A stretch of 64,000 nucleotides of DNA from assembly GCF_009826935.1 (NCBI RefSeq), contig NZ_WUMN01000008.1:1-64000 (forward strand), written 5' to 3'. Positions 35,478-45,317 of the stretch are shown here, one piece after another. This stretch comes from Flavobacterium sp. Sd200 (GTDB lineage Bacteria; Bacteroidota; Bacteroidia; Flavobacteriales; Flavobacteriaceae). The translations under genes were made by a program, and so were the position numbers. The notes under the pieces were generated by a model, which worked only from the letters and a program-made list of their open reading frames with translations, did not search any database and was not told where the DNA came from. Each line of letters opens with the position of its first letter. The stretch's first letter is position 1.

Positions 35478-36758
35478 CTACAAGGTTTTGTACTTTATTT
35501 TAAAATATACAGAAAGCAGTATGAAATTTAAAAACCCGGTAAGGGCATGAGCCATTACTGCTCCCTCGCTTCCATAAACAGATATAAATATCTTGCTGAA
35601 ACAGTAAAGAACTAAAAATAAGAATCCTTCTACTAATATAAAAGCAGAGGTCATTTTCTTTGCAAAAAACTCAAAACCCAAAATAAGAGCACATACTTTA
35701 AAAAAATCGCCCAAAAGCTGCCATGCAAAAAGGTCTGTCATTGGTAAAAAATCTGCACTGAAAAGCAACTTTACAATAAAAAACCTTAGTATGTAAACAA
35801 CCAAAAGCCCAACGGCATATAATGGCACTATACTTTTAAAGTAACTAAAAAATATATTTTTTGTTTCTTTATTTGTTTTAGCAACAGACAGTTTTGGCAA
35901 AAAATAGAGTGTTAAAAGTGTAGAAACAAAAAGCATATAAAAGGTAGCAATGCGTCCCATTGCCTCCCAATAGCCCGCCTGTTCAGCACCATCAACCTCT
36001 ACAATATAATTACGAATGCTTATATATACCACAGGCCCCAACAGTGCCGTTACCAAACTCATCAGGCTATATGATAATAACTTTTTAAGTAGGTGTTTAT
36101 CAAAACATTTCATTTTAAATATATTTGATAATACAATCTGCTTACTGATGTAAAATAAAGAAAACAAAAACACAAGTACAGGAGATAGCACTATACCCCA
36201 AAAAGCACCCGAAAGCCCCATTTGCCATATAAGTATTGCCGACATTACAACCCCGGCAGCATTACCAAATATATTGATCCATATTACCTGCTTATAGCTG
36301 CCAAAACCATTAAGTATGGCTACAAAAACAAGACTCCCTGTATAAAATGGCAGCACAACGGCCAAAAGTTGCAAAACCCAACTGTAATTTTGGTTGCCAT
36401 TAAATATCCACGAACTAAAGTAAGACGATAACATTAAAAGTAAAAAGCTTACCACAACAACCGTTGCAAAAATGCTTAAACAAACCGTTGCAAGTACCTG
36501 TTTTAATTTGCAGTCGTCTTTTTCATGCTCGGCAGTATATTTTATTATGCCATTTTGAAGCCCAAGTGTGCTAAATGCATCTACCGAAGTTAAAAAGTTA
36601 CGAAGATTGCCTGTAAGTGCCATTCCTGAAGGCCCTATAAAAAGTGCTATCATTTTAGAGGCTAATAGCCCTCCGGCAATTCGCACAACAATGCTCAGCG
36701 TATTGAGAGACGATACACGAAAAAGCTGCGTTTTGAATATGTTAGCTGGCTTATACAA
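35478..36758 (-). CDS. WzxE-like O-antigen/lipid-linked-sugar flippase
   Basis: A 426-residue MATE/MOP-family polysaccharide flippase with about 12 hydrophobic segments. It resembles enterobacterial WzxE: both share the NFR(N/Q) stretch after the first segment (MALTGNLRNFL), a WEAMGRIATFYMLFVS-like region and DLFAWQLLGDFFKV. It would flip an undecaprenyl-linked oligosaccharide across the inner membrane. Its start lies 2 bases after the acyltransferase stop, and both follow a GNAT-like gene, so the three form an operon. The AT-rich composition may indicate horizontal gain. Confidence 0.85.
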   Translation of the reverse strand: MYKPANIFKTQLFRVSSLNTLSIVVRIAGGLLASKMIALFIGPSGMALTGNLRNFLTSVDAFSTLGLQNGIIKYTAEHEKDDCKLKQVLATVCLSIFATVVVVSFLLLMLSSYFSSWIFNGNQNYSWVLQLLAVVLPFYTGSLVFVAILNGFGSYKQVIWINIFGNAAGVVMSAILIWQMGLSGAFWGIVLSPVLVFLFSLFYISKQIVLSNIFKMKCFDKHLLKKLLSYSLMSLVTALLGPVVYISIRNYIVEVDGAEQAGYWEAMGRIATFYMLFVSTLLTLYFLPKLSVAKTNKETKNIFFSYFKSIVPLYAVGLLVVYILRFFIVKLLFSADFLPMTDLFAWQLLGDFFKVCALILGFEFFAKKMTSAFILVEGFLFLVLYCFSKIFISVYGSEGAVMAHALTGFLNFILLSVYFKIKYKTL

Positions 36759-36760
36759 TA

Positions 36761-37330
36761 TTACAAACTTCTGATTACACGCGCAGGATTACCAGCAGCA
36801 ATTACATTAGCAGGAATATTTTTTGTTACTACAGAGCCATTTCCTATTACTGAATTCTCTCCTATAGTAACGCCTTTTAAAATCACCACATTAGATCCTA
36901 TAAAAACATTATTACTTATATTTACATCTACAGCATTTAACAAATCATGATTTCGTTTTTGAGGATCTAATAAATGACCATCTGAATCTATTACCGAACA
37001 GTTGACTCCTATCAAAACATTATTTCCAATACTTATTTTAGATAGGGCTATTGCCGAAAACCCATTATTAATAGCTGTGTTGTTACCTATGATTATTTCA
37101 CTATTCTCGGATTTTGCTTCAAAATATGCATAATGGGTATAATAATTTGGAGATGATATAACACCTACCTGCACGTTTTTGCCAAAAACTATCCTCCCCG
37201 GTCCTTTTAACAAAACAGGGTGATACATTAGGAGGTTTCCTTCAACGCGCTTACAATCAGAAAGAAACTGATACTTTTTTATTCTTAAAGTAACAAATAT
37301 AAATTTTAAAAAACGTCCTTTTATGTTCAT
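36761..37330 (-). CDS. Hexapeptide-repeat acyltransferase
   Basis: A 189-residue left-handed beta-helix acyltransferase. Hexapeptide repeats run through ISIGNNVLIGVNCSV, VFIGSNVVILKGV and TIGENSVIGNGSVV. The catalytic His is in SDGHLLD and the tail motif ANVIAAGNPARVIRSL is typical of sugar O-acetyltransferases. It probably acetylates a sugar of the polysaccharide handled by the neighbouring flippase. The gap to the next gene is 5 bases. Confidence 0.88.
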   Translation of the reverse strand: MNIKGRFLKFIFVTLRIKKYQFLSDCKRVEGNLLMYHPVLLKGPGRIVFGKNVQVGVISSPNYYTHYAYFEAKSENSEIIIGNNTAINNGFSAIALSKISIGNNVLIGVNCSVIDSDGHLLDPQKRNHDLLNAVDVNISNNVFIGSNVVILKGVTIGENSVIGNGSVVTKNIPANVIAAGNPARVIRSL

Positions 37331-37335
37331 CCTGA

Positions 37336-38307
37336 TTAAATTAAGGCGTTATCTAAATTTATAAAATTAACGGTTGGCACTTCATAAAAATCATGGTTAA
37401 GTGTTCTTGCACCAAAGCTTTCTTTCCAAAAAATAATCCCTTCCTTCAACTTGCGGCTGTCAGGGTCATGAGAAGGGCCTAAATCAAAATATTGCTTTTC
37501 TTTAAAAACGTTTCTGATTAGATGATTATAAAGATAATCAAGGCTTCCTAATTGATTTTTATCAGGATTGCCACTAATGTATTGAGGCTTTGCTACAGTA
37601 TCTGTAATAAAAACGGTTGTACCGGCCACTATAGTACCATTATTGTAAACGTTAAAATGCCTTATATTTTCAGGAAACTTACTATGCAAAAATTTTATTT
37701 CCTCAGCAGTATGCACCGGGGCTGCCTCGTGTTTTTCCTTTAGATTAGGAATAAGTATTTCATTCCAGAATAAATCAAAATTAGGCTCCTCTACAATTAA
37801 AAGATTATTTTTCTCTCCTCTCCTTATAGCCTCCAATCGTTTTTTCGTAAAAGGAAATGTTCCCAATATATCATAAACAGAAAGGCCATCCCTTCTTACC
37901 AGTTTTGCACCCGCCACAAAAAGTGTATATTCCATTTCCTGTGCGGGCATTTTATGGTAAATATCAGGTATACTTTTTGCTGAAAAAGCAGTAATACCTC
38001 TATCATTCAAATATTTCAGGATAGCCCTTACAATATGTATTACATCAGCAAGTTTATTTTGAGCGGTAAGCAAAATCCCTCCATAAGTTAGCCCCTGGTG
38101 CGAATATACTACATCCCCTACCCTGTTGGCCGGTAACAATGCTACAAGTTTATTATCATTAAAAACCAGCAGTGAATAATCAGTAAACCTATCGGCATGA
38201 TATTCCATAAAATCACGATGAAACAAAAATGTACCGTTTTTAGAACGGGCAACAAAATCATTCCACTGATCGTAATACTGTATGTTGTATGGTTGTATAG
38301 TATACAT
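37336..38307 (-). CDS. GNAT/FemAB-like acyltransferase
   Basis: A 323-residue protein of the GNAT/FemAB-like fold. Its N-terminal half (WNDFVARSKNGTFLFHRDFM, FTDYSLLVFNDNKLVALLPA) and the later VAGTTVFITDTVAKPQYI and LGSLDYLYNHLIRNVF blocks fit members that N-acylate amino sugars in polysaccharides. It is the first gene of the flippase operon. The donor and acceptor cannot be told. Together with the hexapeptide enzyme it suggests an amino-sugar unit modified before export, as in enterobacterial common antigen. Confidence 0.78.
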   Translation of the reverse strand: MYTIQPYNIQYYDQWNDFVARSKNGTFLFHRDFMEYHADRFTDYSLLVFNDNKLVALLPANRVGDVVYSHQGLTYGGILLTAQNKLADVIHIVRAILKYLNDRGITAFSAKSIPDIYHKMPAQEMEYTLFVAGAKLVRRDGLSVYDILGTFPFTKKRLEAIRRGEKNNLLIVEEPNFDLFWNEILIPNLKEKHEAAPVHTAEEIKFLHSKFPENIRHFNVYNNGTIVAGTTVFITDTVAKPQYISGNPDKNQLGSLDYLYNHLIRNVFKEKQYFDLGPSHDPDSRKLKEGIIFWKESFGARTLNHDFYEVPTVNFINLDNALI

Positions 38308-38481
38308 TAAAGGCGGTTATGAAATATAAAAAGAAAACTCCATAACTAGTTTATTTAAGGTAAAAGTACAAAAATAATCGGGGTTTAGTTATATAAACAC
38401 ATTTGCCGCCACATTGTTGTTGTTTTTAGTTAAAAAATTTGGCTTTGCTATATTTTTGTTAATTTTAGAAAAAAATATGCC

Positions 38482-41400
38482 GTGAAAAGAAAACTACTAC
38501 TAACAGCTCTTTTAATTTTATATTCATTAGGCATTCACAGCCAAATAAGTATAAGCTTATATGAGCAGTTTAACGGCAGGTATGATTTTACATATGTGGG
38601 CAACACATTAAACACCCACGCCAATACAGGAAATGACAATCCCTGCGAAATATTGACATCTTCATCGGCAAATCTAAATCTAACTTTCGGAAATAATATA
38701 CTAAAGGCTTACCTATATTGGGCAGGATCAGGCACCGGTGACTTTGACGTTAAACTTAACGGACAGGATATTACAGCACAGCGGACGTTTCCTGTTATAG
38801 CCAATAACACTGATGGCATCAGCAGGCCTTTTTTTAGTGCTTTTGCCGATGTTACCGAATTAGTAAGCTCAACCGGTAACGGCACATATACATTATCTGA
38901 TCTGGATCTTACCAGCATTATTAACATGAACACCACCCCTAACAATAATTTATATTGCAGGAACGGTACAAATTTTGGCGGATGGGTAATTGTAGTAGTT
39001 TATGAAAATAGTTCTTTACCCCTAAACCAGCTAAACTTATACGATGGGCTTGAGTTTATACCCTATGTTGTAAACGTTAGCCTGCCAAGCCTTAATGTTG
39101 TTGATAATATTGGGGCAAAAATAGGTTTTGTTGCCTGGGAAGGTGATGCCCCTCTTGATTATAACGAGACTTTGAGGATCAATAATAATGTATTGAGTAA
39201 TCCTCCTTTAAATCCGCGCGATAATGCTTTCAATGGCACAAATAGTATAACACAATCTGACTCGCTTTATAATATGGATCTGGATGTTTATGATATTCAG
39301 AATTTTATACGCATAGGCGATCAAACAGCAGAAATACAGCTTACATCCGGAAATCAATTCGGGGCAGATTTTGTAATGATAAACGCTATTATTACAAAGC
39401 TCAACAGCCAGCTTCCCGATGCTACCATTACAGTAGAAAATATAATAAAGCAATGCTACTCGCGCGATATAGAAATACAATACACCATACACAATGTTAA
39501 CAGCACCGAGATACTCCCGGCCGGAACAACCGTAGGCATTTATGTAGACTCCCAACTTGTTGCTGTTACGCAAACAGTGGCAGATATACCCATAGGCGGC
39601 AGCGAAAGTGGCACTGTAACCATTACTGTACCCGCCGCAACAGGCCGCGATTTTGAACTTTTCTTTTTTGTAGACCACCTGCGCACCGTTACCGAAACCA
39701 ACGAAGACAATAACACCCTTACACTTAATGAAACACTATGGCTGCAGGATGCTCCGACAGCTGCAGATATACACGCCTGCCAAACAGTTTTGGGGAGCCA
39801 CAGGGGTATATTCGATTTTTCCGGATATGCGCAATCCCTCATGGGCGCACCGGGCGATGTGGTTACATTTTACAGATCCCAAAACGATGCCCAAACACCC
39901 CGTACCCCTATAAGCCTTACAGAGGCCGCAGCTTTTTTAGCCACTGCTAACCCACAGGAAATATATGTTCGTGTAGAAGATGAGAACGGTTGTACCGCCT
40001 TTACATCGTTCACACTTATTACAGACGATTGCCTTTATCCTGATGCCACAGTATCGGCTACTGCCCTTCCTGCATGTGGCACGAGAGATGTAGCCATTAG
40101 CCTTACTGTTAGCAATACAGATGGTTTTGCAGCCTTACCTGCAGGTACACCTATAAACATATATGTGGGCACAGTACGTTTAACTACGGCTGTCACTACA
40201 GCCGCCATACCCATTGGAGGTTCGCAAACCCTAACGGTAAACGTTACTATTCCGGCTGGTGTGCAATCTCCCTTCGACCTCAATTTTATAGTAGACGAGA
40301 ATAACACAATTATAGAGCGAAACGAGACTAACAACAGCTTTATACTGCCTGCAATACAGCTAAGAACATCGCCAACAGTACAACAACCGTTAAACCTTAG
40401 TGTTTGCGAAACAACCAGCGGCAGTAACATTGGCATTTTTGATTTTTCGGCTTATGAGCAATCTCTTAAAAATGTACCTACAGATGTTATAAGGTTTTAT
40501 ACCACCCAAAACGATGCTATTCTTGGAGGTAATAACTTTATTACCGATCCGGAAAATTATACCTCAAACGGCACTAACCCTCAAACCATATATGTAAGGC
40601 TTCAGGATGCAAACGGATGCTATGCCATTACCCAGTTTTTGCTTAATGTGAGGGACTGCCTTTTTCCTGACGCCACCATTACTGCCACTAACCTTATACA
40701 GGCATGTGACAGCAGATCTATTACTGTAACCTACACTGTTAGCAACCTCAATAGTTTTGACGTACTCCCGGCAGGAACAACGATTGGCATTTATGCAAAC
40801 ACACAACTGATAAGTACAACAGCAACAGCTGTTATTATACCTGTAGGCGGTAGCGAACAGGCTACGGTCACTCTTACCATACCAACAGGTATCCCGCTTA
40901 GCTTTGACCTTATATTCAGGGTAGATATTGCCAATACTGTCGAAGAGATAAGCGAAACCAACAACAGCTTTACACTGCCTGTACAACTATGGGTGTCTCC
41001 AACAGTTAGCCAGCCGCAGAATATAACCGAGTGCGAAACAGCCAACAACAGTAATATTGGCATTTTTGATTTTTCGGCCTATGAACAGTCACTTAAAAAT
41101 AACCCTACCGATGTTGTTAGGTTTTACACTACTCAAAACGATGCACTGCTTGGTGGAAACAACAACATTACCAATCCGGAAAATTATACATCGAACGGAG
41201 CCAACCCACAAACCATATATGTAAGGCTGCAGGATGTAAATGGTTGCTTTGGCATTGCAACATTTTCGCTAATAGCAATAGACTGCCTTTTTCCTGATGC
41301 TACTGTAACAATAGACGAAATAATACAGCAGTGCGATAGCCGCGATATTACCGTGGTTTATACCGTACACAATTTTAATAGTTTTGATATTTTGCCGCTT

Positions 41401-42837
41401 GCAACCCCGGTAGCTTTTTATACAGGATCTACACTGCTTGGTTTAGCGAGCACTGTTGGTAATATACCTGTAAACGGAAGCCTTACAGCGGTTATTACGC
41501 TCAGTATTCCGGCAGGTATACCTTTAAACTTTAACTTAGTCGCTGTTGCCGACGATAACGGTACGGGGACAGGAGTAGTGGTAGAGAACGACGAAACCAA
41601 CAACAGCAGTGCACCGTTTGCCGTTAGCCTGTGGGTATCTCCTGTATTAAGGCAACCTGCAAATATAACTGCGTGCGAAACCTTTAATGGCAGTGGTGTG
41701 GGCAGTTTTGATTTTTCGGCTTATGAGCAATCCCTTAAAAACACTCCTACTGACGTTATAACCTTTCATGCCACACAGCAACAAGCCATAAATGGTACCG
41801 ATGATATTACGTTATCAAGCGCATACATAGCCCCGCACAACACGCAGATATTTGTAAGATTAGAAGATGTTAACAGCTGCTATGATGTTAAACCATTTAC
41901 ATTGATAATTATTGACTGTTATTTTCCGGATGCAACCGTAGTAATAGAAGAAGTTTATAAGCAATGTAATTCGCGTATTATACATGTACACTACCATGTA
42001 AGCAACCTAAACGGTACCGATGTACTGCCTGCCTCCACCCCGGTTGCCATATATGTAAACGGAAACTTTTTAGACTACACCGAAACTATTGAAGATATAG
42101 CTATTGGCGAAAGCGAAAGTAACTACATAACCCTTACTATACCTATAGGTGTACCTCTTGATTTTGACCTTACTTTTGTGGCAGATGATACCGGAGACGG
42201 CACAGGGATCGTTATTGAGACCGACGAAAACAATAACAGCTATACATTGCCAACTACGCTAGTGTTATCTCCTGTGCTACAGCAGCCTGATGATATAACA
42301 TCCTGCGATAAAGGATACAGCACAGGGGCTTTTGATTTTTCTGACTATGCCGAAAGCCTGAAGAACTACCCTAACGAAACTGTAACCTTTTACAGATCGC
42401 AGCAAAGTGCTGACCAGGCAATAGACCCTATTTATAATACCACGCAATTTGTAAATGACACTAACCCTCAGCGCATATTTGTGCGACTTGACAACGGAAC
42501 CTGCCATACTACAGCATCGTTTTTATTAAGAATAAAAAAGTGTGCTCCTACAACCTATAATTATGTAACACCTAACGGAGACGGTTACAACGACACGTTT
42601 TTTGTAGAAGGTCTGCGCAATATATTCCTGAATTTTAAAATGAATATCTACAACCGTTGGGGCAATCTTGTATGGACCGGAGACCACAACGAAGCCGACT
42701 GGAATGGTATTGCCGATGTGCAAAAAGTGGGTAATAAAGACACAACTGTACCAACAGGCACTTACTATTTTGTACTCGAATTAAACGATCCTGATTTTCC
42801 TGAGCCTATTGTTGGATGGGTATATGTAACCCAATAA
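38482..42837 (+). CDS. Large T9SS type-B protein with five CARDB-like repeats
   Basis: A 1451-residue secreted protein that starts with GTG (an upstream ATG in another frame stops at once). A signal peptide (about 1-20) precedes an unrecognised N-terminal domain (21-310, with YLYWAGSGTGDFDV). Five repeats of about 205-212 residues follow, starting near residues 311, 518, 727, 936 and 1147. Each opens with PDAT and a Cys (Q)C.(S)R, then a CARDB-like fold, then FDFS.YAQSL-type text. The C-terminal type-B sorting domain (from about 1356) has VTPNGDGYNDTFF and IYNRWGNLVW. Likely a large surface adhesin or scaffold. Confidence 0.9.
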   Translation: MKRKLLLTALLILYSLGIHSQISISLYEQFNGRYDFTYVGNTLNTHANTGNDNPCEILTSSSANLNLTFGNNILKAYLYWAGSGTGDFDVKLNGQDITAQRTFPVIANNTDGISRPFFSAFADVTELVSSTGNGTYTLSDLDLTSIINMNTTPNNNLYCRNGTNFGGWVIVVVYENSSLPLNQLNLYDGLEFIPYVVNVSLPSLNVVDNIGAKIGFVAWEGDAPLDYNETLRINNNVLSNPPLNPRDNAFNGTNSITQSDSLYNMDLDVYDIQNFIRIGDQTAEIQLTSGNQFGADFVMINAIITKLNSQLPDATITVENIIKQCYSRDIEIQYTIHNVNSTEILPAGTTVGIYVDSQLVAVTQTVADIPIGGSESGTVTITVPAATGRDFELFFFVDHLRTVTETNEDNNTLTLNETLWLQDAPTAADIHACQTVLGSHRGIFDFSGYAQSLMGAPGDVVTFYRSQNDAQTPRTPISLTEAAAFLATANPQEIYVRVEDENGCTAFTSFTLITDDCLYPDATVSATALPACGTRDVAISLTVSNTDGFAALPAGTPINIYVGTVRLTTAVTTAAIPIGGSQTLTVNVTIPAGVQSPFDLNFIVDENNTIIERNETNNSFILPAIQLRTSPTVQQPLNLSVCETTSGSNIGIFDFSAYEQSLKNVPTDVIRFYTTQNDAILGGNNFITDPENYTSNGTNPQTIYVRLQDANGCYAITQFLLNVRDCLFPDATITATNLIQACDSRSITVTYTVSNLNSFDVLPAGTTIGIYANTQLISTTATAVIIPVGGSEQATVTLTIPTGIPLSFDLIFRVDIANTVEEISETNNSFTLPVQLWVSPTVSQPQNITECETANNSNIGIFDFSAYEQSLKNNPTDVVRFYTTQNDALLGGNNNITNPENYTSNGANPQTIYVRLQDVNGCFGIATFSLIAIDCLFPDATVTIDEIIQQCDSRDITVVYTVHNFNSFDILPLATPVAFYTGSTLLGLASTVGNIPVNGSLTAVITLSIPAGIPLNFNLVAVADDNGTGTGVVVENDETNNSSAPFAVSLWVSPVLRQPANITACETFNGSGVGSFDFSAYEQSLKNTPTDVITFHATQQQAINGTDDITLSSAYIAPHNTQIFVRLEDVNSCYDVKPFTLIIIDCYFPDATVVIEEVYKQCNSRIIHVHYHVSNLNGTDVLPASTPVAIYVNGNFLDYTETIEDIAIGESESNYITLTIPIGVPLDFDLTFVADDTGDGTGIVIETDENNNSYTLPTTLVLSPVLQQPDDITSCDKGYSTGAFDFSDYAESLKNYPNETVTFYRSQQSADQAIDPIYNTTQFVNDTNPQRIFVRLDNGTCHTTASFLLRIKKCAPTTYNYVTPNGDGYNDTFFVEGLRNIFLNFKMNIYNRWGNLVWTGDHNEADWNGIADVQKVGNKDTTVPTGTYYFVLELNDPDFPEPIVGWVYVTQ

Positions 42838-42870
42838 ATGATATAGAAAAATTCAAAAACTCTGAATACT

Positions 42871-42914
42871 AAAAACACCAAAGCCTGTAGAAAACTACAG
42901 GCTTTGGTGTTTTT
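42871..42914. terminator. Bidirectional terminator, 20-bp perfect stem
   Basis: AAAAACACCAAAGCCTGTAG (42871-42890) and its exact complement (42895-42914) enclose an AAAA loop. With A/T runs at both ends it serves the two convergent genes. Confidence 0.92.
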
Positions 42915-42932
42915 ACAATATGTGAAAATTAT

Positions 42933-43295
42933 TTAGTTATTAGAAGCACTTTCTGCAGCGGCAGCTTCTGCAGCTTTAGCTTTTTTGCTTTTAAATTTCC
43001 TGTGCATTGGTATCTGCAAAACAGCGCTTGCGCCAATTCCCTGGGCAGCTTCAGGATTATACTCATAAATATCCTGTGGTTTTACTTTATACTTTTTAGA
43101 AATAAGCATAACGGTTTCACCAAGCTCTACAGTGTGGTTTAAAAACTCTTCGCCTTCCTTAGGCTCAAGCATTTTCTTTTGGTAGCCTGTTGTTTCAGGA
43201 GCATTCGCAGCCTGATTAGTTTGTTCCTGGGCAAATGCGCCAGTGCACGATAAGCCGATTAGTAAGGCGGCTATAAAGTATTTTTTTGCAATCAT
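42933..43295 (-). CDS. Secreted LysM protein
   Basis: A 120-residue protein with a signal peptide (about 1-22, ending GAFAQ), then a LysM domain (about 53-98: HTVELGETVMLISKKYKVKP and LQIPM). The tail is rich in Ala and Lys (SKKAKAAEAAAAE). LysM binds N-acetylglucosamine glycans such as peptidoglycan. It is a single gene. The short Ala/Lys tail could bind an acidic surface or be unstructured. Confidence 0.85.
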   Translation of the reverse strand: MIAKKYFIAALLIGLSCTGAFAQEQTNQAANAPETTGYQKKMLEPKEGEEFLNHTVELGETVMLISKKYKVKPQDIYEYNPEAAQGIGASAVLQIPMHRKFKSKKAKAAEAAAAESASNN

Positions 43296-43547
43296 GATGT
43301 AGTTTAGTAAGTGGATAAATCAGATACCTAAAATTACGTAATTATACAATTTCAGTCAACATACTAAATCCAATTCTTACATTTTTGTATAATTACCAAT
43401 CAGGCATAAATTTTTATGCTTTTAAAAAATTCAAATGTTAAATTTAAAAGCATAATATAATAAATTCACAAACAATTCGTTTCTCAAAATTATTATGCAC
43501 GCATCACAAACTACTAATTTTACATACACTTAATACTAAACACAAAA

Positions 43548-43571
43548 AAACCGCACATTACTGCACGGTTT
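43548..43571 (-). terminator. guaA terminator
   Basis: On the minus strand, an AAACCG...CGGTTT stem, extended by two wobble pairs, is followed by a T-run (43544-43550). Confidence 0.8.
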
Positions 43572-43588
43572 AGAGTTTTTTAAAAAGA

Positions 43589-45118
43589 TTATTCCCACTC
43601 AATTGTGGCTGGTGGTTTGGAGCTAATATCATATACAACCCTGTTAACACCTTTAACTTTATTTATAATCTCGTTACTTATTTTCATAAGGAATTCATAA
43701 GGTAAATGCACCCAATCGGCAGTCATACCATCAGTACTTTCTACAGCACGAAGGGCAACCACTTTTTCATACGTGCGCTCATCGCCCATAACCCCAACAC
43801 TGTCTACAGGCAGTAGTATAGCACCCGCCTGCCAAACTTTGTCGTAAAGTCCGTGATCTTTTAATCCCTGAATAAATATATAATCTACTTCCTGTAGTAT
43901 CTGTACTTTCTCCGGTGTAATATCACCAAGAATCCTTATAGATAATCCCGGTCCAGGGAACGGATGGCGCCCCAAAAGCTCAGGGTCAATACCTAATGTT
44001 GCTCCTACCCTGCGCACTTCGTCTTTAAACAGCATTCGCAATGGTTCAACCACCTGAAGCTTCATAAAATCAGGAAGCCCCCCCACATTGTGGTGCGATT
44101 TTATAGTTGCCGATGGCCCTTTTACTGAAACCGACTCAATAACGTCAGGATATATAGTGCCCTGTGCAAGCCATTTAACATCTGTTAGCAAATGTGCTTC
44201 ATCGTCAAATACCTCAATAAACACACGACCAATGGTTTTGCGTTTTGTTTCCGGATCAGAGACACCTGCAAGCTGAGAAAGGAAACGTTCAGATGCATCT
44301 ACACCTTTTACGTTCAATCCCATATCTTTATATTGGTTCAACACGCTCTCAAATTCATTTTTGCGCAGCAAACCGTTATTCACAAAAATACAGTACAAAT
44401 TCTTGCCAATAGCCTTATTAAGCAATACGGCAGCCACAGTAGAATCTACCCCACCCGAAAGGCCAAGCACTACTTTATCGTCCTGAATTTTAGTTTTAAG
44501 TTCGGCTACAATATCTTCAACAAAAGATGTTGGTGTAAAACTCTGCGGAACTTGTGCAATGTGTACCAAAAAGTTTTCCAGCATTTGCTTTCCGTCTGTG
44601 CTGTGGTACACCTCAGGATGATATTGTATTGCATAGGTAATTTCGCCATCTATCCTGTAAGCAGCATTAGCCACGTCTTTAGTACTTGCAAGTACCACAC
44701 CGCTAGCCGGAAGTTTTTTAATGGTATCACTATGGCTCATCCAAACCTGGCTGTTAAGGCTTACACCATTAAAAAAGGCTTCGCCCTCTTTAATATACGA
44801 CAGGTTTGCACGGCCATACTCGCGAATATTGCTTGGTGCTACCTCGCCACCGTTAAAATGGGCAAGATATTGCGCACCGTAACATACAGCAAGCAAAGGC
44901 AGTTTGCCGCGAATTTCTGAAAGGTCAGGATGCGGGGCATCTTCAGCCCTGACAGAAAAAGGACTGCCCGACAGTATTACCGCTTTATAAGTTGAAAGAT
45001 CTGTAGGTGGGTTATTGTAAGGGAAAATTTCGCAGAAAATGTTTAACTCGCGAACCCTGCGCGCAATAAGTTGTGTGTATTGCGACCCGAAGTCTAAAAT
45101 AAGTACGTTGTGTTGCAT
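43589..45118 (-). CDS. guaA: GMP synthase (glutamine-hydrolysing)
   Basis: A 509-residue GuaA that converts XMP to GMP with glutamine. The amidotransferase domain has the nucleophile Cys in PLLAVCYGAQYLAHF and the His/Glu pair in AIQYHPEVYHS. The PP-loop ATPase motif is VVLGLSGGVDSTVAAV. The C-terminal dimerisation domain ends with VVYDISSKPPATIEWE. The ATG at 45118 was taken; a TTG two codons earlier is possible. A TACTTTTG box at 45122-45129 (minus) sits so close that the mRNA may be almost leaderless. Single gene. Confidence 0.98.
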   Translation of the reverse strand: MQHNVLILDFGSQYTQLIARRVRELNIFCEIFPYNNPPTDLSTYKAVILSGSPFSVRAEDAPHPDLSEIRGKLPLLAVCYGAQYLAHFNGGEVAPSNIREYGRANLSYIKEGEAFFNGVSLNSQVWMSHSDTIKKLPASGVVLASTKDVANAAYRIDGEITYAIQYHPEVYHSTDGKQMLENFLVHIAQVPQSFTPTSFVEDIVAELKTKIQDDKVVLGLSGGVDSTVAAVLLNKAIGKNLYCIFVNNGLLRKNEFESVLNQYKDMGLNVKGVDASERFLSQLAGVSDPETKRKTIGRVFIEVFDDEAHLLTDVKWLAQGTIYPDVIESVSVKGPSATIKSHHNVGGLPDFMKLQVVEPLRMLFKDEVRRVGATLGIDPELLGRHPFPGPGLSIRILGDITPEKVQILQEVDYIFIQGLKDHGLYDKVWQAGAILLPVDSVGVMGDERTYEKVVALRAVESTDGMTADWVHLPYEFLMKISNEIINKVKGVNRVVYDISSKPPATIEWE

Positions 45119-45317
45119 GTGCAAAAGTAAATCAAACTGTTGAAATTTGAAAATAGAATTTTATAAAGATTTTTAGATTTTAGATAAGGGATAACAGAAC
45201 ATAGAATTTAAAATGCCGGAGCTATTGAAAATATGCAGTATCCCTCCAAAATAATGAAATGAAACCGGAATCAAAAACATACATCTCTTTGTTTTTGGAT
45301 GTATCTTTATAAAAAAA

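Noticed and set aside
39208..39678. 156-residue frame on the minus strand
   Set aside because: It is the reverse of the large T9SS gene and has no signal, start context or family features.
44192..44920. 242-residue frame on the plus strand
   Set aside because: It lies opposite guaA, whose conserved motifs show the minus strand is coding.
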